This document shows, in pieces, positions 23,113-35,215 of a DNA stretch of 64,000 nucleotides (position 1 is the stretch's first letter; each line of letters opens with the position of its first letter). This DNA comes from Anisodus tanguticus (taxonomy: Eukaryota; Streptophyta; Magnoliopsida; Solanales; Solanaceae): positions 22,084,142 through 22,148,141 of the forward strand of contig CM067555.1 of the NCBI GenBank assembly GCA_034509755.1, read 5' to 3'. A program made the translations under genes and the position numbers. The notes below the pieces were generated by a model. That model had not been told where the DNA came from, searched no databases, and saw nothing but the letters and a program-made list of their open reading frames with translations.

Positions 23113-23126
23113 TGGTATCAAGAGAC
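23113..23126 (+). other. Primer binding site
   Basis: TGGTATCAAGAGAC directly abuts the LTR. It matches the initiator tRNA-Met complement apart from an extra base. Confidence 0.85.
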
Positions 23127-23170
23127 TAGGTTAAAACAAAAGTTTTTCTCTCCCAACTTTTGTCCTCTCC

Positions 23171-24571
23171 TTGTTTCGGCCGAGACACCCCACCCCCTCG
23201 GGTTTCTCTTCCAAAATTCATCTTCCGCTCTTAAAAACCTCTCTTAAATTTCCCTTCCTTCTTTGTTCTTTCAATATGTCTAAGAACAATTATCATCCTG
23301 CCCTCATGGTTTCCAACATCAAGAATTGTATCCCTACTGTCCTTGAGATGGAAAACGTCCAATATGCGACGTGGGCGGAGTTGTTTAAAATTCACGCTAT
23401 CTCCTATCAAGTTCTTCATCACATCATTCCTCCCGCTAGACCTCTTCCTGCGGAGGATCCTGAGTTATGGATTACTCTTGATGCTACCGTTCTCCGGTGG
23501 ATCTACGCCACTATTTCAGTGGACCTTCTACAGACGATTATTGAGCTGGATACCACGGCTATGGATGCATGGAATAGATTGCGTGACATATTCCAAGACA
23601 ACCAACATTCACGTGTCGTCACACTCGAGCAGGAATTCTCTCTAGTTCGAATGGACGAATTTCCGAACGTTTCTGCATATTGCAAAAAACTAAAGGAGTT
23701 GGCGGATCAACTCCAGAATGTTGGCGCACCGATAACTAATAATCATATCGTTCTACAGTTGGTTGCCGGTCTTTCGGAGGCCTATAATGGTATTGGAACT
23801 CTCCTTCGCCAAAGCAACCCTCTTCCCGACTTCTATCAAGCCCGCTCCATGCTTACTTTGGAAGAAGCCGGTTTGGCTTAAAAGGCGGCTACCGGAGCAA
23901 GCCCCGTCGTCATGGTGGCGTCCTCTCCTAGTTCTTCGAGTTTTGTTAATAATTCAGGCCAAAACCATAATCATGGTGGCGGCAAGAATAATCGCAAGAA
24001 TAATAACAAAAACCGCGGGGGCAAACGCGGCGGTTCCGGTGGCGGCTCCGGTGGTCAGCAAGCAGGCGGTGGGCCCCATCCAGGGAACAGTGGCCCACCA
24101 CCCCCTGGTCCCAGCAGTGGGGCGGGGGCAATGGGCCGTGGGCCGCAGCCCTTCTACTCAGCAAAGCAACTTCCGGCGGCCGGTGGGTGGCAGCCAACGG
24201 TTCGGTGCCCAACACCCCGGCGGTGGCGGCCCGGCGGCCGGTGGCCCAATAGCATCAGCACCAGAAGCTACGACCCAACTCCATCACGGACAGGAATTCT
24301 TGGGCCCCGACCTCTGCAAGCCCATCATGCTGCAGGCCCCACTCAAACCGATATCGAGGCCGCGATGCACACGTTGGGTTTGACTCAACCGGACCCAAAT
24401 TGGTATATGGACACCGGTGCCACTACTCACATGACTTCCGAATCAGGTACTCTCTCATCTTATTCCAATTTGAGCACCCCTCGGGGGATAATTGTTGGTA
24501 ATGACAGTTCTATTCCAATTCTAGGGTATGGTCAGAAAGCGTTGTCTCCCCCAATCCACCCCTTCTCTTGA
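23171..24571 (+). pseudogene. Copia gag and protease
   Basis: The first 236 residues (23171-23881) are a copia capsid: ENVQYATWAELFKIHAIS, LRWIYATISVDLLQTIIE, AWNRLRDIFQDNQHSR, FPNVSAYCKKLKELADQL. The probable start is the internal Met at 23276. A TAA at 23879-23881 interrupts the frame, which reopens in the same register to 24571 with a Gly/Asn/Pro-rich low-complexity nucleocapsid. I see no CCHC knuckle. The retropepsin site WYMDTGATTHMTSESG follows. A frameshift at about 24530-24550 separates it from integrase. Gag forms the particle and the protease would process it. Confidence 0.95.
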
Positions 24572-25611
24572 AAAATACTTTACATGCTCCTAAATTGATT
24601 AAAAATTTAGTGTCTGTCCGAAAGTTCATTACTGACAATTCCGTTTCTGTTGAATTTGATCCTTTTGGCTTCTCTGTGAAGGATTTCAAGATGGGGAGTC
24701 ATCTCATGAGGTGTGATAGTACGGGGGATCTGTATCCTAGCATGCCTGGTTTCAGTCCATTTAGTCAAGCCTTGCCATCAGCTTTTGCAGCCATCTCTCC
24801 TTCCATGTGGCATGCTCGTCTGGGTCATCCGGGATCTTCTATTTTATCAGTTTTAGATAAAAATAGCTTTATTTCTTGTAAGGGTACGAGTCATACTCCA
24901 CTTTGTCAGTCTTGCTCATTAGGGAAAATTGTTAAGTTGCCATTTGTAGACTCCAATTCTCATACTTCAATGCCATTTGATATTATTCATAGCGACTTAT
25001 GGACGTCTCCTGTTCTTAGTTCATTGGGTCATCGATATTATGTTCTCTTTTTAGATGATTATTCTAGATTTTTGTGGACGTTTCCAATTGCGAATAAATC
25101 ACAAGTGTTTTCCGTCTTCATCAAATTTAGAGCGTTCATTCGTACTCAATTCGAGAGAGAAATAAAAAATATTCAATGTGATAATGGGAAAGAGTATGAC
25201 AATAGGGAGTTTCGGGAATTCTGTGCTAATAATGGGATCAATTTTTGGTTTTCGTATCCTCATACATCTTCACAAAATGGGAAGGCCGAACGCAAAATTC
25301 GTTCCATAAATAACATTGTCCGAACTCTCTTAATTCATGCCTCCGTACCTCCATATTTTTGGCTCCATGCTCTACAAATGGCCACATATCTTCTTAACAT
25401 AATTCCGTCTAAAGGTCTGACATATTCTTCCCCTCTCCAAATACTATATAATAAGAACCCTCCTTATTCTCATCTTCGGGTTTTTGGGTGCTTGTGTTTT
25501 CCGTTATTCCCATCCACCACAATTAACAAACTTCAGGCTCGGTCTACCCCATGTGTATTTTTGGGTTATCCGTCTAATCATCGTGGTTATAAATGCTTTG
25601 ATTTATCCTAA
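24568..25611 (+). pseudogene. Copia integrase
   Basis: 347 open residues. The pre-integrase zinc domain has WHARLGHPG and CQSCSLGK. The catalytic triad is complete: Asp in IIHSDLWTSP, Asp in IQCDNGKEYDN, and Glu in SQNGKAERKIRSINN. The C-terminal copia words FWLHALQMATYLLN, LRVFGCLCF and CVFLGYPSNHRGYKC follow. The frame has no ATG at its beginning (it is entered by frameshift from protease) and closes at a stop at 25609-25611, beyond which the linker continues in another frame. Confidence 0.96.
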
Positions 25612-27026
25612 AAAAAATCATAATTAATCGCCACGTTCTTTTTGATGAAACCCAATTTCCTTTTGCGAAAGTTCAGACACCCGAGCCTCTGTCGTATAAT
25701 TTTTTGGATGAACAAATATCTCCGTATATTATTCGGAATTTTTTGGATATCTCCCGCACCCAAAATCCGCCAGCGGGCCCACTGCCCGCTGGACCCACGA
25801 TACCGCCGATAGCGGACTCCGATTCTTGGATCGGTCCCAGCAATTGGGCCGGTCCGGCCCATTCGGAACTCGGTCCGATTGATGATTCGATTTTCCAATT
25901 TGGGCCGGCAGCCCACCGCTCGCCGGCGTCCGTCCCGACCCCAGAAAATTTCCAAAATTCCCTCAATGCTTCCTCGAGTCATAGACCGGTCACTCATAGT
26001 CAGCGGGGCATATTTACACCTAAAAGATATTTTAATTTACATTCTGATGTCTCTAAATCTCCCCTGCCCCGCAATCCTGTGTCCGCATTAAATGACCCTA
26101 ATTGGAAAATTGCTATGACTGATGAATATAATGCTCTTATTGATAATAAGATGTGGGAGTTGGTGCCCCGTCCATATGGTATTAATGTTATCAGGTCTAT
26201 GTGGATTTTTTCTCATAAGGAGAATTCAGATGGGTCATTTGCTCGACATAAGGCGCGACTTGTGGGTGATGGTAAGACTCAGCAGGTTGGGATTGATTGT
26301 GGTGAGACATTTAGTCCGGTGGTCAAACCGGCTACCATTCGCACTGTGCTTATCTTGGCTCTTTCAAAGACTTGGCCAATTCATCAGTTGGATGTTAAGA
26401 ATGCTTTCCTACATGGTGATCTCAAGGAAACAGTCTATATGCATCAGCCGTTAGGTTTCAGGGATCCAAACCGTCCTCATCATGTATGTTTGTTGAAGAA
26501 GTCCTTATATGGGCTTAAGCAGTCTCCAAGGGCCTGGTACACGAGGTTTGCTGACTTTGTTTCAACTATTTCGTTCACTCACAGCAGGTCAGATAATTCC
26601 TTGTTCATCTACCGCCGTGGTTCGTCCTTGGCCTACATTCTGTTGTATGTGGATGATATCATCTTGACTACCTCTTCCGATGCCTTACGCCAATCTATCA
26701 TGACCATGCTAAGTTCTGAGTTTGCTATGAAAGACTTAGGGCCTTTGAGTTATTTTTTGGGGATTGCCGTCAAACGTCATTCAGGTGGATTGTTTTTGTC
26801 TCAACGAAAGTATGCTGCTGAGATCATAGAGAGGGCTGGGATGTCATCCTGTAAGTCCACTTCTACGCTAGTTGATGCAAACCCCAAGCTGAGTTCCGCA
26901 GCAGGTGCACCATACGAGGACCGGACCGACCCGCTATCGCGATCTGCGGGGGGCCCTCCAGTATCTTACCTTTACCAGACCGGATATTACGTATGCGGTT
27001 CAGCAGGTGTGTTTATTCATGCATGA
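25612..27026 (+). pseudogene. Copia reverse transcriptase
   Basis: The frame is open from the linker through 27026 (440 residues counted from 25704). A Pro/Ala-rich linker at about residues 20-110 is followed by the RVT_2 polymerase: WIFSHKENSDGSFARHKARL, QLDVKNAFLHGDLKE with the motif A Asp, LLKKSLYGLKQSPRAWY, and the catalytic box LLYVDDIILT at about 26640-26670. FAMKDLGPLSYFLGI closes the domain. A frameshift near 26930 throws the last 30 residues out of register. The polymerase core is undamaged. Confidence 0.96.
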
Positions 27027-27619
27027 TCCCAGAGTTGAGCACATGAATGCAATCAAACGCATCATTCGGTATATTCAGGGGACACTGGACTATGGGTTGC
27101 ACTTGTATCCTTCATCTACATCCACACTTGTCTCTTACACGGATGCTGATTAGGGCGGTTGTCCCGATACTAGACGGTCAACTTTTGGCTACTGTATGTT
27201 CCTTGGCAACAACTTGGTCTCCTGGTCGGCAAAGCGTCAGGCAACTCTATCACGCTCAAGTGCAGATGCGAGAATATCGAGGGGTAGCGAATGTGGTCTC
27301 CGAATCATGTTGGCTACGTAATTTGCTGTTGGAGCTTCATTGTCCCATTCAGAAGGCAACCTTGGTATATTGCGATAACATTAGTGCCATCTACCTTTCA
27401 GGTAACCCAGTTCAACACCAACGCACTAAGCATATCGAAATGGACATTCACTTTGTCCGTGAAAAGGTTGCAAAGGGTCACGTTCGCGTATGCCATGTCC
27501 CGTCTCGTTATCAAATTGCAGACATCTTTACAAAGGGTCTACCAGCGGTTCTCTTTGAATATTTTAGGGACAGTCTCGGCGTTCGAAAACCGCCCGCTAT
27601 GACTACGGGGGTGTGTTAA
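26905..27619 (+). pseudogene. Copia RNase H
   Basis: It is read in two frames. 26905-27153: LQYLTFTRPDITYAVQQV, HMNAIKRIIRYIQGTLDYG, and SYTDAD before an in-frame TAG. 27153-27270 continues in that frame, then an extra base near 27270 shifts it to 27271-27619: VANVVSESCWLRNLLLELH, VYCDNISAIYLSGNP, RTKHIEMDIHFVREKV, ending at the polypurine tract. The His/Asp-rich copia RNase H signature TKHIEMD is intact. Confidence 0.94.
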
Positions 27620-27949
27620 ACAGAGTAATATACCTGTGATATACACCCAATATACAGCAGTGTATATCATAGGCAAAGCAGTGGACTGGGCAGCAGTGGG
27701 CCTCGGCCGATGGCCTTTAATTGGTGACAATACAATCTTGTATATATGGTATATATATTTGTAGTATATTGTAGTGTAAATTTTACCTTAATTAGTGTTA
27801 TACACTTACCATAATTGTATAGTTATAATTATGGTAGAATAAGGATTTAGAAATAGAATAGGAATAGAATTCTCCTATTTATGGAAATATGTAACTTGTA
27901 TATATAGCCTTTCAATTAATGAAAATAATCAAGGGGATTATTTCTTTCA
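27614..27949 (+). repeat. Copia 3' LTR
   Basis: 336 bp, preceded by the purine tract ACGGGGGTG. The inverted repeat of the left LTR is kept with one mismatch (27633-27646 and 27660-27673). Confidence 0.95.
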
Positions 27950-27954
27950 AAAAT

Positions 27955-28840
27955 TAATATGTCCCAAAAAACTTCTAATACCTTTCACAGTTGTGGAAGG
28001 GGATAATCATGCAATTAAATTAATTTTTTATCTAGATACTTCTATTCCTTCAGAAGTGATTTTGTGCCCCAAAACAATTTTTTCAATGACCATGAAACGA
28101 CATTTTTTCCTGTTCAAAATCAAAATTTTCTTTTCTCATCTTTCAAGTACAAGAGTCAAATTTTGAAGACAGTTTTCAAAAGTTTTTCGTAACAAAGTAA
28201 AATCATCCATAAATATTTCCAAAAGTTTTTCTGTCATATATAAAAAAATTGTAGACATGCAACGTTGAAAAGTGGCAGGTGCATTGCATAGTCCGCAAGG
28301 CATTTTCTTGTAACATATGTTCCACGAGGACAAGTAAATGTTGTTTTATCCTGATCCTCAAGAGCTATTGAAATTTGATTATATCCATAGTAACCATAAA
28401 AAAACAATAAAAACCATGACTGATCACCCTTTCTAACATTTGATTAATAAAGGGTAAAGAAAAAATGATCTTTTCTAGTGGCATCATCCCATCATCTGTA
28501 ATCAATACATACTCTCCATTTCGTGACTGTTCAGGTAGGTATAAGTTTATTATATTCATTTTTCACAATGATCATACATCTATTTTTGGGAACTACTTGA
28601 ATTGGACTTACCTAAGGACTGTCTGAAATTGACTAAATGATACCAGCTGCCAATAATTTCACCACTTGCTTTTTTACAACTTCCTTTCTTTGTGATTGAA
28701 TAATTGGCTTGTAGCTCTCCTCCATCAATATCTTGTGTGTGTATATGATTGGGATGATTCCCTTGATATCTGAAATAGTCCACCCTAAAGTTTTTTTATG
28801 TTCTCTCTCAGGACTTTGATCAACTTCACTTCCGTTCATT
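27955..28840 (-). pseudogene. Athila reverse transcriptase
   Basis: The fragments join in Athila order from right to left. 28633-28839: LGWTISDIKGIIPI, YTHKILMEESYKP and KEVVKKQVVKLLAAGII, the N-terminal fingers. 28365-28559: FSLPFINQMLERV, before motif A, whose last part is damaged. 28136-28333: YKKMPCGLCNAPATFQRCM (motif B) and LEIFMDDFTLL, the catalytic FMDD box. The remainder to 27955 is the connection to RNase H. Stops separate the pieces. The copia insertion at 22742-27949 lies immediately downstream. Confidence 0.92.
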
Positions 28841-29437
28841 AGTTAACAAAGATGAAATGATTACTGGCAAAAAATATTTCCCAAGATAAACATATTTTAA
28901 ATTTGAGGGTATGGTTTTAAGTTCAATTTTTGAGTGAATTGTTTCCAATGATGCATCCTCCCCCTCGTTTTCATTTTCTACGATTTTGGCTTCTTTTCTG
29001 ATTGTAGGATCTTCATTATCAGCTATGTCAGATTTCGCCAAACATATTTCCAGTGAATCTGAGAACAACTTATCATCCTTGTATTCATCCGCAAGATCAT
29101 CAAGTATGTTAATATCAAAACAAGAAGATAATGAGTCATCTTCAGGATATCTCATAATTTTTTTGCAGATCAAAAATAAATTTCTTCTCATCCACTCTCA
29201 AAATTAATTGTCCTTGATGTACATCTATTATTTCTCTTCCTGTTGCTAGAATAGGTCTGCATAAAATGAGAGGTACATTGTATTTTCTTCCATTTCAAAA
29301 TAATAGGGTCTACCGGAAAACAAACTTATCAACACTGACAAGAACATTTTCAATAATTTTGTTTTACCTTTTTGGTGCTTTGATCAGCTAACTGGAAAGA
29401 AATAACTGTATTTTTTTATATCTCCAAGTTTTAAATT
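28841..29437 (-). pseudogene. Athila protease-to-polymerase linker
   Basis: The frame 28826-29191 (121 residues) is acidic (ENENEGEDASLE) and ends with IELKTIPSNLKYVYLGK and LPVIISSLLT, the conserved block before Athila reverse transcriptase. 29192-29437 continues upstream in broken frames. Confidence 0.75.
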
Positions 29438-29740
29438 CTAAAAAATTGAAAAGGGAATCAAATTGATTGATGCTCCAGAATCACACAAAGCTTTTTCAAA
29501 ATGAGTTCCTCCCACAATACAAGGAATTATGAAGCTTCCTAGATCTCCAAGTTTTTGTGGAAGCTTATTCTGTAAAATAGCACTGCATTTCTCTGTTAGC
29601 TTTACCACAGAATTTCCTTCAAGTTTTCTTTTGCTAGAAAGAATTTCTTTTAAAAACTTTGCATATGATGATATTTGGGTCAAAGCATTTATGAAAGGGA
29701 TATTGATATACAATTGTTTCAAAATTTCCAACAATTTAGA
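29438..29740 (-). pseudogene. Athila aspartic protease
   Basis: 98 open residues: FLKEILSSKRKLEGNS, CSAILQNKLPQKLGDLGSF, IPCIVGGTHFEKALCDSGAS with the catalytic Asp in DSGA, then INLIPFSIF. The catalytic motif is intact. The domain processes Gag-Pol in the particle. Confidence 0.93.
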
Positions 29741-29964
29741 GAATTATTTGTCAAGTTTTTCCCTTCTAAATCTTTGTGGAAAAGGAATCTTCTTACTACT
29801 GGTATTTTATTTACATTTTTGGTCAACCTTTTCATTCCCAGAAGTACATTTTCTCTCATTGTTATCAACAGTTTGATAATGAGTTTGATCTTCACGTATC
29901 TTTTCTCTGTCAGGGTATGGATCATCAAGATTTTTACTTGATCTCAAAGCAATTGTTTAACATA

Positions 29965-30250
29965 TTATTTTGGATTTTTCTCAGTATTGCTGGGCAATGG
30001 TCCTTGGATCATTCCTGAAATAAGATTATCCAATTGACTTACCTGAATCTCCAGGTTTTTGAGGGCAAAATTGTTACTTCCTATCTTTTCGTTATTTATT
30101 TTAATGTATTTGTACATCATATCTTGCAAGGACAATGCCTGTTGTTTTGGTCTAGGTTGGTATGACCTAAGATTTTCAATATCCCTAAAGTCTTGATCCT
30201 CAGAATCGGATGATATATCCTTTTCACTATCAGCTGGTTGATCCATCAGT
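29965..30250 (-). pseudogene. Athila gag C-terminal part
   Basis: The 93-residue frame has an acidic Ser/Asp N-terminus and then SLQDMMYKYIKINNEKIG, LEIQVSQLDNLISG, and PLPSNTEKNPK, the characteristic end of Athila gag. The capsid that should lie further right is not recognisable. Confidence 0.85.
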
Positions 30251-31420
30251 TTGAACTGAGATTTCCCCTAGAAGAATTGTGTTTTCCAACTTGTTTCTTT
30301 ATTCATTTTTTCCTGACTGTGAAGTTTCCACAACCTTCCTTTTTTGTTTTTTCTCCCTCGATGCCTTCTTCTCTACAGATTCTCCAAATGATTCCGAAGC
30401 AAGCTCAATAGCGCTAGTTCTAGAAGCAGTGCACTTTTTATTTTCTTGCATTGCCTTTTTCATTTCTTGCTCAGCTTCCTCTTTTTCCCCTTGTGTGTGG
30501 AGTTATGGGTTCTTCTAAAGTTTTATTTTCCTCATCTACTTCTCCTCAGGTCTTAGAATAGGCTTACATGATGCCTTTCTATGTTTCGATCTCACCTTTT
30601 TCACAGTAAAATTTATGATGAGCACCTCGTATTCTGAGATAATCAGCTCACTTGGACTAGGTTGAAAGACCTATTCCATTGGAGTATATGTTTCCATTAT
30701 TGAACCAGGTGTCTCAAATGGAACATGAATGTTGACAGTGGATGATTCTCCCTGAGAATACTCCATAGTTAACTTATTTGTTGTCTCATTAACCTCACCC
30801 ACACTACCTAGTGAATTTGTAATTTACTCCTCTATTGATTTTTCCACCTCCGTTGGTTCTTCTGCCCGTTCGGTATCTCTCAACTTAATAGATGAACTGT
30901 CTTCTGTTGTGGGGACTCTTATGAATCCCCCCTTAATTTGGGCTTTCTCATTTTCCTCATAAACTCATTCTCTCTCACCCATCACATCTTCATCAATTTT
31001 CTTTGTTTCGTCCCCCAATTCTTCAATAGACTTTACTACATGAGCCGCCCTGATTTATCAACAATTACTATTTTTGGAATTTTAACCCGAGTTACCTGTT
31101 CAAGTGGTCCTATATAGTAAACTTCCAATAATTCAGACATTCTTCAGGTCAAACTGTTGATTTCTTCTCCCCATACTTCAAACAAATCCCGTAGAGTCTC
31201 CACAACGTCAGAGTGATAAGAAAAATTGGCTAGGGCTGGGTAGAAATCAGAGTCATCAAAGCAGATTGGCTCGTCCTTTTTACCGGCTCAAGCTTTGATT
31301 TTCTTTGAGATTTGGTTATGGTTATGTGGTGTAGGGGCAATGGGTGTGACATTTGTGGCTTTTTTGGTAGTGGTAGGATCTTGAGTGGTTGGAGAGGTAG
31401 TGCATTCCATTATCTTTTCT
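30251..31420 (-). pseudogene. Decayed reading frame upstream of Athila gag
   Basis: A minus-strand ATG near 31415 opens a Thr/Pro/Lys-rich start (TTSPTTQDPTTTKKATN). After a stop it passes to FDDSDFYPALANFSYHSDVV and TLRDLFEVWGEE, and later to Lys/Glu-rich stretches, with many stops. I do not recognise the family. It may be an extra 5' frame carried by this Athila lineage or a captured sequence. Nothing supports a function. Confidence 0.4.
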
Positions 31421-32070
31421 TGTTTAGGCGAAGGCGGTTTGAGAGCTTTTGAATCTCAAGAAGGGTTTGAATTTCACTATGTGGGTTTTCTAAAATTACA
31501 GAGGTTGACAGGGAGAGTATTCAGACGATTTATATAAAAGAGAGAGTGTGTGTTATTTGATAGGGAAGGATTGCTTGTTTTGAGGAGTTCCAATTCGTTT
31601 TATGCGTAATGGAGGAGACCCGATTGATGGTTGCCTTCCTTTTAAACAAATGTCATTTTTAGGAGAGCACTTCTAGAGAGAATGACGGTTGAGCACATTC
31701 TTTGGTACCGCACTACGGATAGGATGGGCATGGTTAATTTCAAGGCTTGTAAGTTTAATTAATTTTAGCAAGGAGATGGTGTACATACCTCATACTGGTG
31801 AACTTATTTGAATTCACATTATCCAATCCATTTACTGTGACATTCAATATCAGTTAGACCTTTTAAAAGATAAAGCACTAAATGGTATAGGACATACAAC
31901 ACAATGTATACGACTGAGCAAAGTATTATTCAATTTAAGCATTCATTGCATGATATGAACATATTCTAACAAAGTGTAGAGAAATACTAATGCAATCCCA
32001 AATGTTCCTAGTATTTTTTCTATTTTTGTCACAACAAATTTCCCTTTTTAGTCGATATTCTTAGGGGTGA
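31421..32070. other. Athila leader remnant and older copia flank
   Basis: A TATA-like TTTATATAAAAG lies at about 31530 on the plus strand, without a gene. From about 31750 on, the sequence should belong to the same older copia element as 50718-51775, because the TAGGT target duplication joins the two sides. No domain is readable. Confidence 0.4.
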
Positions 32071-32075
32071 TAGGT

Positions 32076-34416
32076 TGTCACGCCCCAAACCCGACCCTAG
32101 ACGTAACAGACATCCGATGCTATGAACAATACCGGAAGTAACTTATGAATTAATACTACCAAGTCGCTGCTTAGTCTTTCATTAATACATTCAGTTAAGT
32201 TATAAATAACTAAGTAAAGATCATGGTCACAGTTTATGAAATAAAATCAGCAAAATTCTACAATAAATAAGTTGTAAAAATGTAGCAACGCCCATGAGAG
32301 TCGAATAACGACCTCAACCAAATACCCACAAAACAACGTCTATCTATGGAGCCTCTAAGATGATAAAAGGAAATAGTCTAACTTCAGGACGCAACCTAAA
32401 AACTAATACTAAAAAAATAAAGATAGAATGGTGCCCCACAAACAATCATGTGGGCTCACCGAATAATCTTGAAAGCAGCAAGTTCTCCTAAGTCGTAGGC
32501 GTATCACGAACCTGCTCTTCTTCGTTACATGACACACCATCAAAAACAACAATGGTATGCCTAAGTACTGGATATTCAGTGAGTGTCTATGAGATAATAA
32601 ATAATATAATATTAAGCAGTAAAAAAATGTAAGTAAAGCAGTTCGAAATCCAGAGATAAAACAGTTCACCAAACTTAGAGAAACCATTAAGAGAGAATTA
32701 AATCACTTTCAATCCATTATTCCATTTCTCAAGATTAAGTTTCATTTTACGAACTTAAGATCAATATCAAGTCACTCACGAACAACCACAATTATGCCAA
32801 TACAAGCCAAGTCAATGAAACGAAGGGATGACCAGTAAGGTTCCCTAAAATTGCATAGAAGCACCACATCGGGGTTGTCACCTTCGATGTCTATCCTTCC
32901 TCCTGAATAGCTAGGCAAAACCACATCGGGGTTATTGATTCTCAATGGATTTCCTTCTTCCCGAATAGCTAGGCGAACCACACTAAGATCCATAGTGACT
33001 ATCCTTCCTCCCGAGTATATAGGACAAACACAAAATATAATCATAGTGAAATAGCAGAATCACAATCATAGCATAGAATCCGAATCACCTATTATGAATT
33101 TTGTTCATCATCCCGTTATTAGGAGTACATCAAATCATTTATGGGTTTAGAAATCAAGTTCAAGTTAGTAAATAAGTTTCAAGTTAAAAAAACCCGTTCA
33201 TATAGCAAAACACATGAAATATCTAAGCTTCCAAAAGTCAAGTTCAATGCATCCCTTATCGGGGTAAATCACATTCAAAGTTTATAGCTTTACACACAAG
33301 TTTCAATAACTGTTTGATAGGAGAAATCACGAATACATATAGATTATAATACACCCGAGGTTCCATGAGGGATTGTCCCTCACGCACATGAAACCTTGCC
33401 CAAAAACTATTTTTTAAAGGTTGAAAAGTATGTTCGAAAACAGACATACAAATAATCTTTAAAGTAAAAAAAAGATTTTAAAAAGAGACATACAAATCAC
33501 GTTTATAGTCAACAAGTATTTTCAAAAGATACATACCTCTAATTCTACTAAGATGCTACCAAACGGAATATTCAAGGTTCAGCAATCACTCTACATTGGA
33601 TTTAGATGAGAAAGATTAAAACATTATTCAATTCTACGTGTTTTCTCACTAATTCGAAAACTAGGATTTTTTCCATGCCTTAGAACTTGTTCTTGAACCT
33701 CATAAGAATCATTCGTGGATATTAATCCCGTAATATACTTTATAATAGTGTAATAATCTTCAATCATATCATAAAAATCAGAGGTCTTACCTTTTAGACG
33801 AAATCCCACACACCCCTTCTTCTCCTTCCTTGAGTTTTCAAGAATCTAGGGTTTGGGAAGATGAAACTAGTGTCAAACAAGATTGGATTTGGCGTATAAT
33901 TGAAATGGATAGATTAGGAACTCACCTTAGGGTTTGAGATAGGTATTTAGGGTTATTTTCCTCCAAAATAAAGTGGGAAAGAGTTATAACGAGGTTTTAA
34001 ACTTATAAAATTCAGAACCAGCAAAACAGGTCGTGCCATGGCCGTGCATCGCACGTCCATAGAAAAATGGGGTCGTGATATGCTTGTGTGTTGCACACCC
34101 ATCACATGTGCCACTAACAGTGAAATTTTAGGAACACGTTTCCTGCGCGATGAATGAGGGCTCTGATGCTCGGTAAAGTGAGCATAAACACTAGCACAGA
34201 GCTCCAATGAGCTCCACAATATATGGTTGGAAAGGTATTTTAAAGAACCTCAGAATTACATAAATTTAAGATCTTTTACGAACTCCCTTACTTGGTTTGA
34301 CTTCAAAACGACCATATATCACCCGAATTCATCCCAAAGAAATTCACATAACTAAAATGACATATCAACACTCATTTAATTCCTTCACACCTAATTTGGA
34401 TTTACGAAATGTTACA
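32076..34416 (-). repeat. Outer element 3' LTR (left)
   Basis: 2341 bp; the plus strand begins TGTCACGCCCC and ends GAAATGTTACA. It contains three units of a roughly 57-bp minisatellite (about 32862-33015; core CTATCCTTCCTCCCGA-TAGCTAGG). Near the far end is a cluster of near-palindromic words (CGTGCCATGGCCGTG at 34033, TGTGTTGCACACCC at 34085). Confidence 0.93.
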
Positions 34417-34450
34417 TTATCACCCTTCTCAGTATCATTCGTCCCTGAAT
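34417..34450 (-). other. Polypurine tract of outer element
   Basis: The minus strand reads AGGGACGAATGATACTGAGA and AGGGTGATAA directly before the LTR. Confidence 0.8.
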
Positions 34451-34559
34451 GAAAGTCATGGCTTAAGATTTTTCACTAAACCTCAAATTCTTAGAATTTC
34501 TAGAGTTTCTTTGTAAAATGAGCTATTCCCCTAAGACTAAATATCATCTAACAGCCCAA

Positions 34560-35215
34560 CAATAACGATATGGTCCTCACCGGGACTCCCACAACTATTT
34601 CATTCAAGCCTAAATACGAAGGTAAGGAATTCATATCTTTAGTATATACTCTCGTAAGAATTAAGTAATCGAAAGGTTCAACACATACCTAGAGTAGGAA
34701 ACAAGTGAGGGTATTACATCCTCAGTGTCATTAATGGAAACTAGATGATAACTATACCCCTCTGAGTTCATCTTGTGAATCTTAAGATACAAAATAAGCC
34801 TACCTCAAGGTTTAACAATATGACTCTTCCCCTCTTTAACAGGTTCACCACGAAATTCAAGCTTAATTATTTTTCTTGATTGACAATCTAAAGTATCATA
34901 ACACTTGGAAAGACAATCTATTCCTAATTACCTCAAAGTTAACCATTTCTAATCAGTAATATCCTCACGGCCCTTAACTACTACTATACAATCTCTATAG
35001 ACTCTAGAAGCAATAACGGGGACACTAGCAGGGGTATTAATAGAAAAGAGTTCTACAAATTGTTCGAGTTCCACACCAAGAATTCAAGGACAAAGTACGA
35101 AGTCATATAAGAAAGATTCAAACCCGGATGGATCAACAAATATGCTTCAAGAACATAACTAGTGAAAATACATGTGACTACACCATATGAGGTTACGACT
35201 GCCTCCCTACGAACT
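34560..35215 (-). pseudogene. Outer element protease remnant
   Basis: The minus strand, with several stops, reads words of the Tekay protease region: a damaged catalytic block (FVDPSGFESFLYDF), then LFSINTPASVPVIASRVYRDC, and later KIIKLEFRGEPVKEGKS and GYSYHLVSINDTEDV. The catalytic DSGA-type site is altered. The sequence then runs into the polypurine tract with no polymerase. Confidence 0.7.

Larger units (their letters stand above)
22742..27949 (+). mobile_element. Ty1/copia element (Ale/Retrofit-like), full layout, inactivated
   Basis: Short LTRs (22742-23112 and 27614-27949), a primer site directly after the left LTR, then gag-protease, integrase, reverse transcriptase and RNase H in copia order. 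The target duplication AAAAT is perfect (22737-22741 and 27950-27954). Few differences separate the LTRs, so it looks like one of the younger insertions here. It is disabled by an in-frame stop near 23880, frameshifts near 24540, 25605, 26930 and 27270, and a stop at 27151. Lineage is by recall of the gag type and the small size (5.2 kb). Confidence 0.96.
12181..31640 (-). mobile_element. Athila-type Ty3 element, split by three insertions
   Basis: Reading right to left on the minus strand the order is gag (29965-30246), protease (29438-29740), reverse transcriptase (27955-28840), RNase H (22195-22736), integrase (15614-16466) and the integrase tail (12223-12727), the canonical Athila order. 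The words are Athila-specific: FMDDF in the polymerase site, a long linker ending LPVIISS before it, and KFKVNRHRLKLYFGGQYE at the integrase end. Three younger elements interrupt it at 12728, 16467 and 22742, each with its own target duplication. No LTR of the Athila could be defined, so both outer limits are approximate. All domains have stops or frameshifts. Confidence 0.9.
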
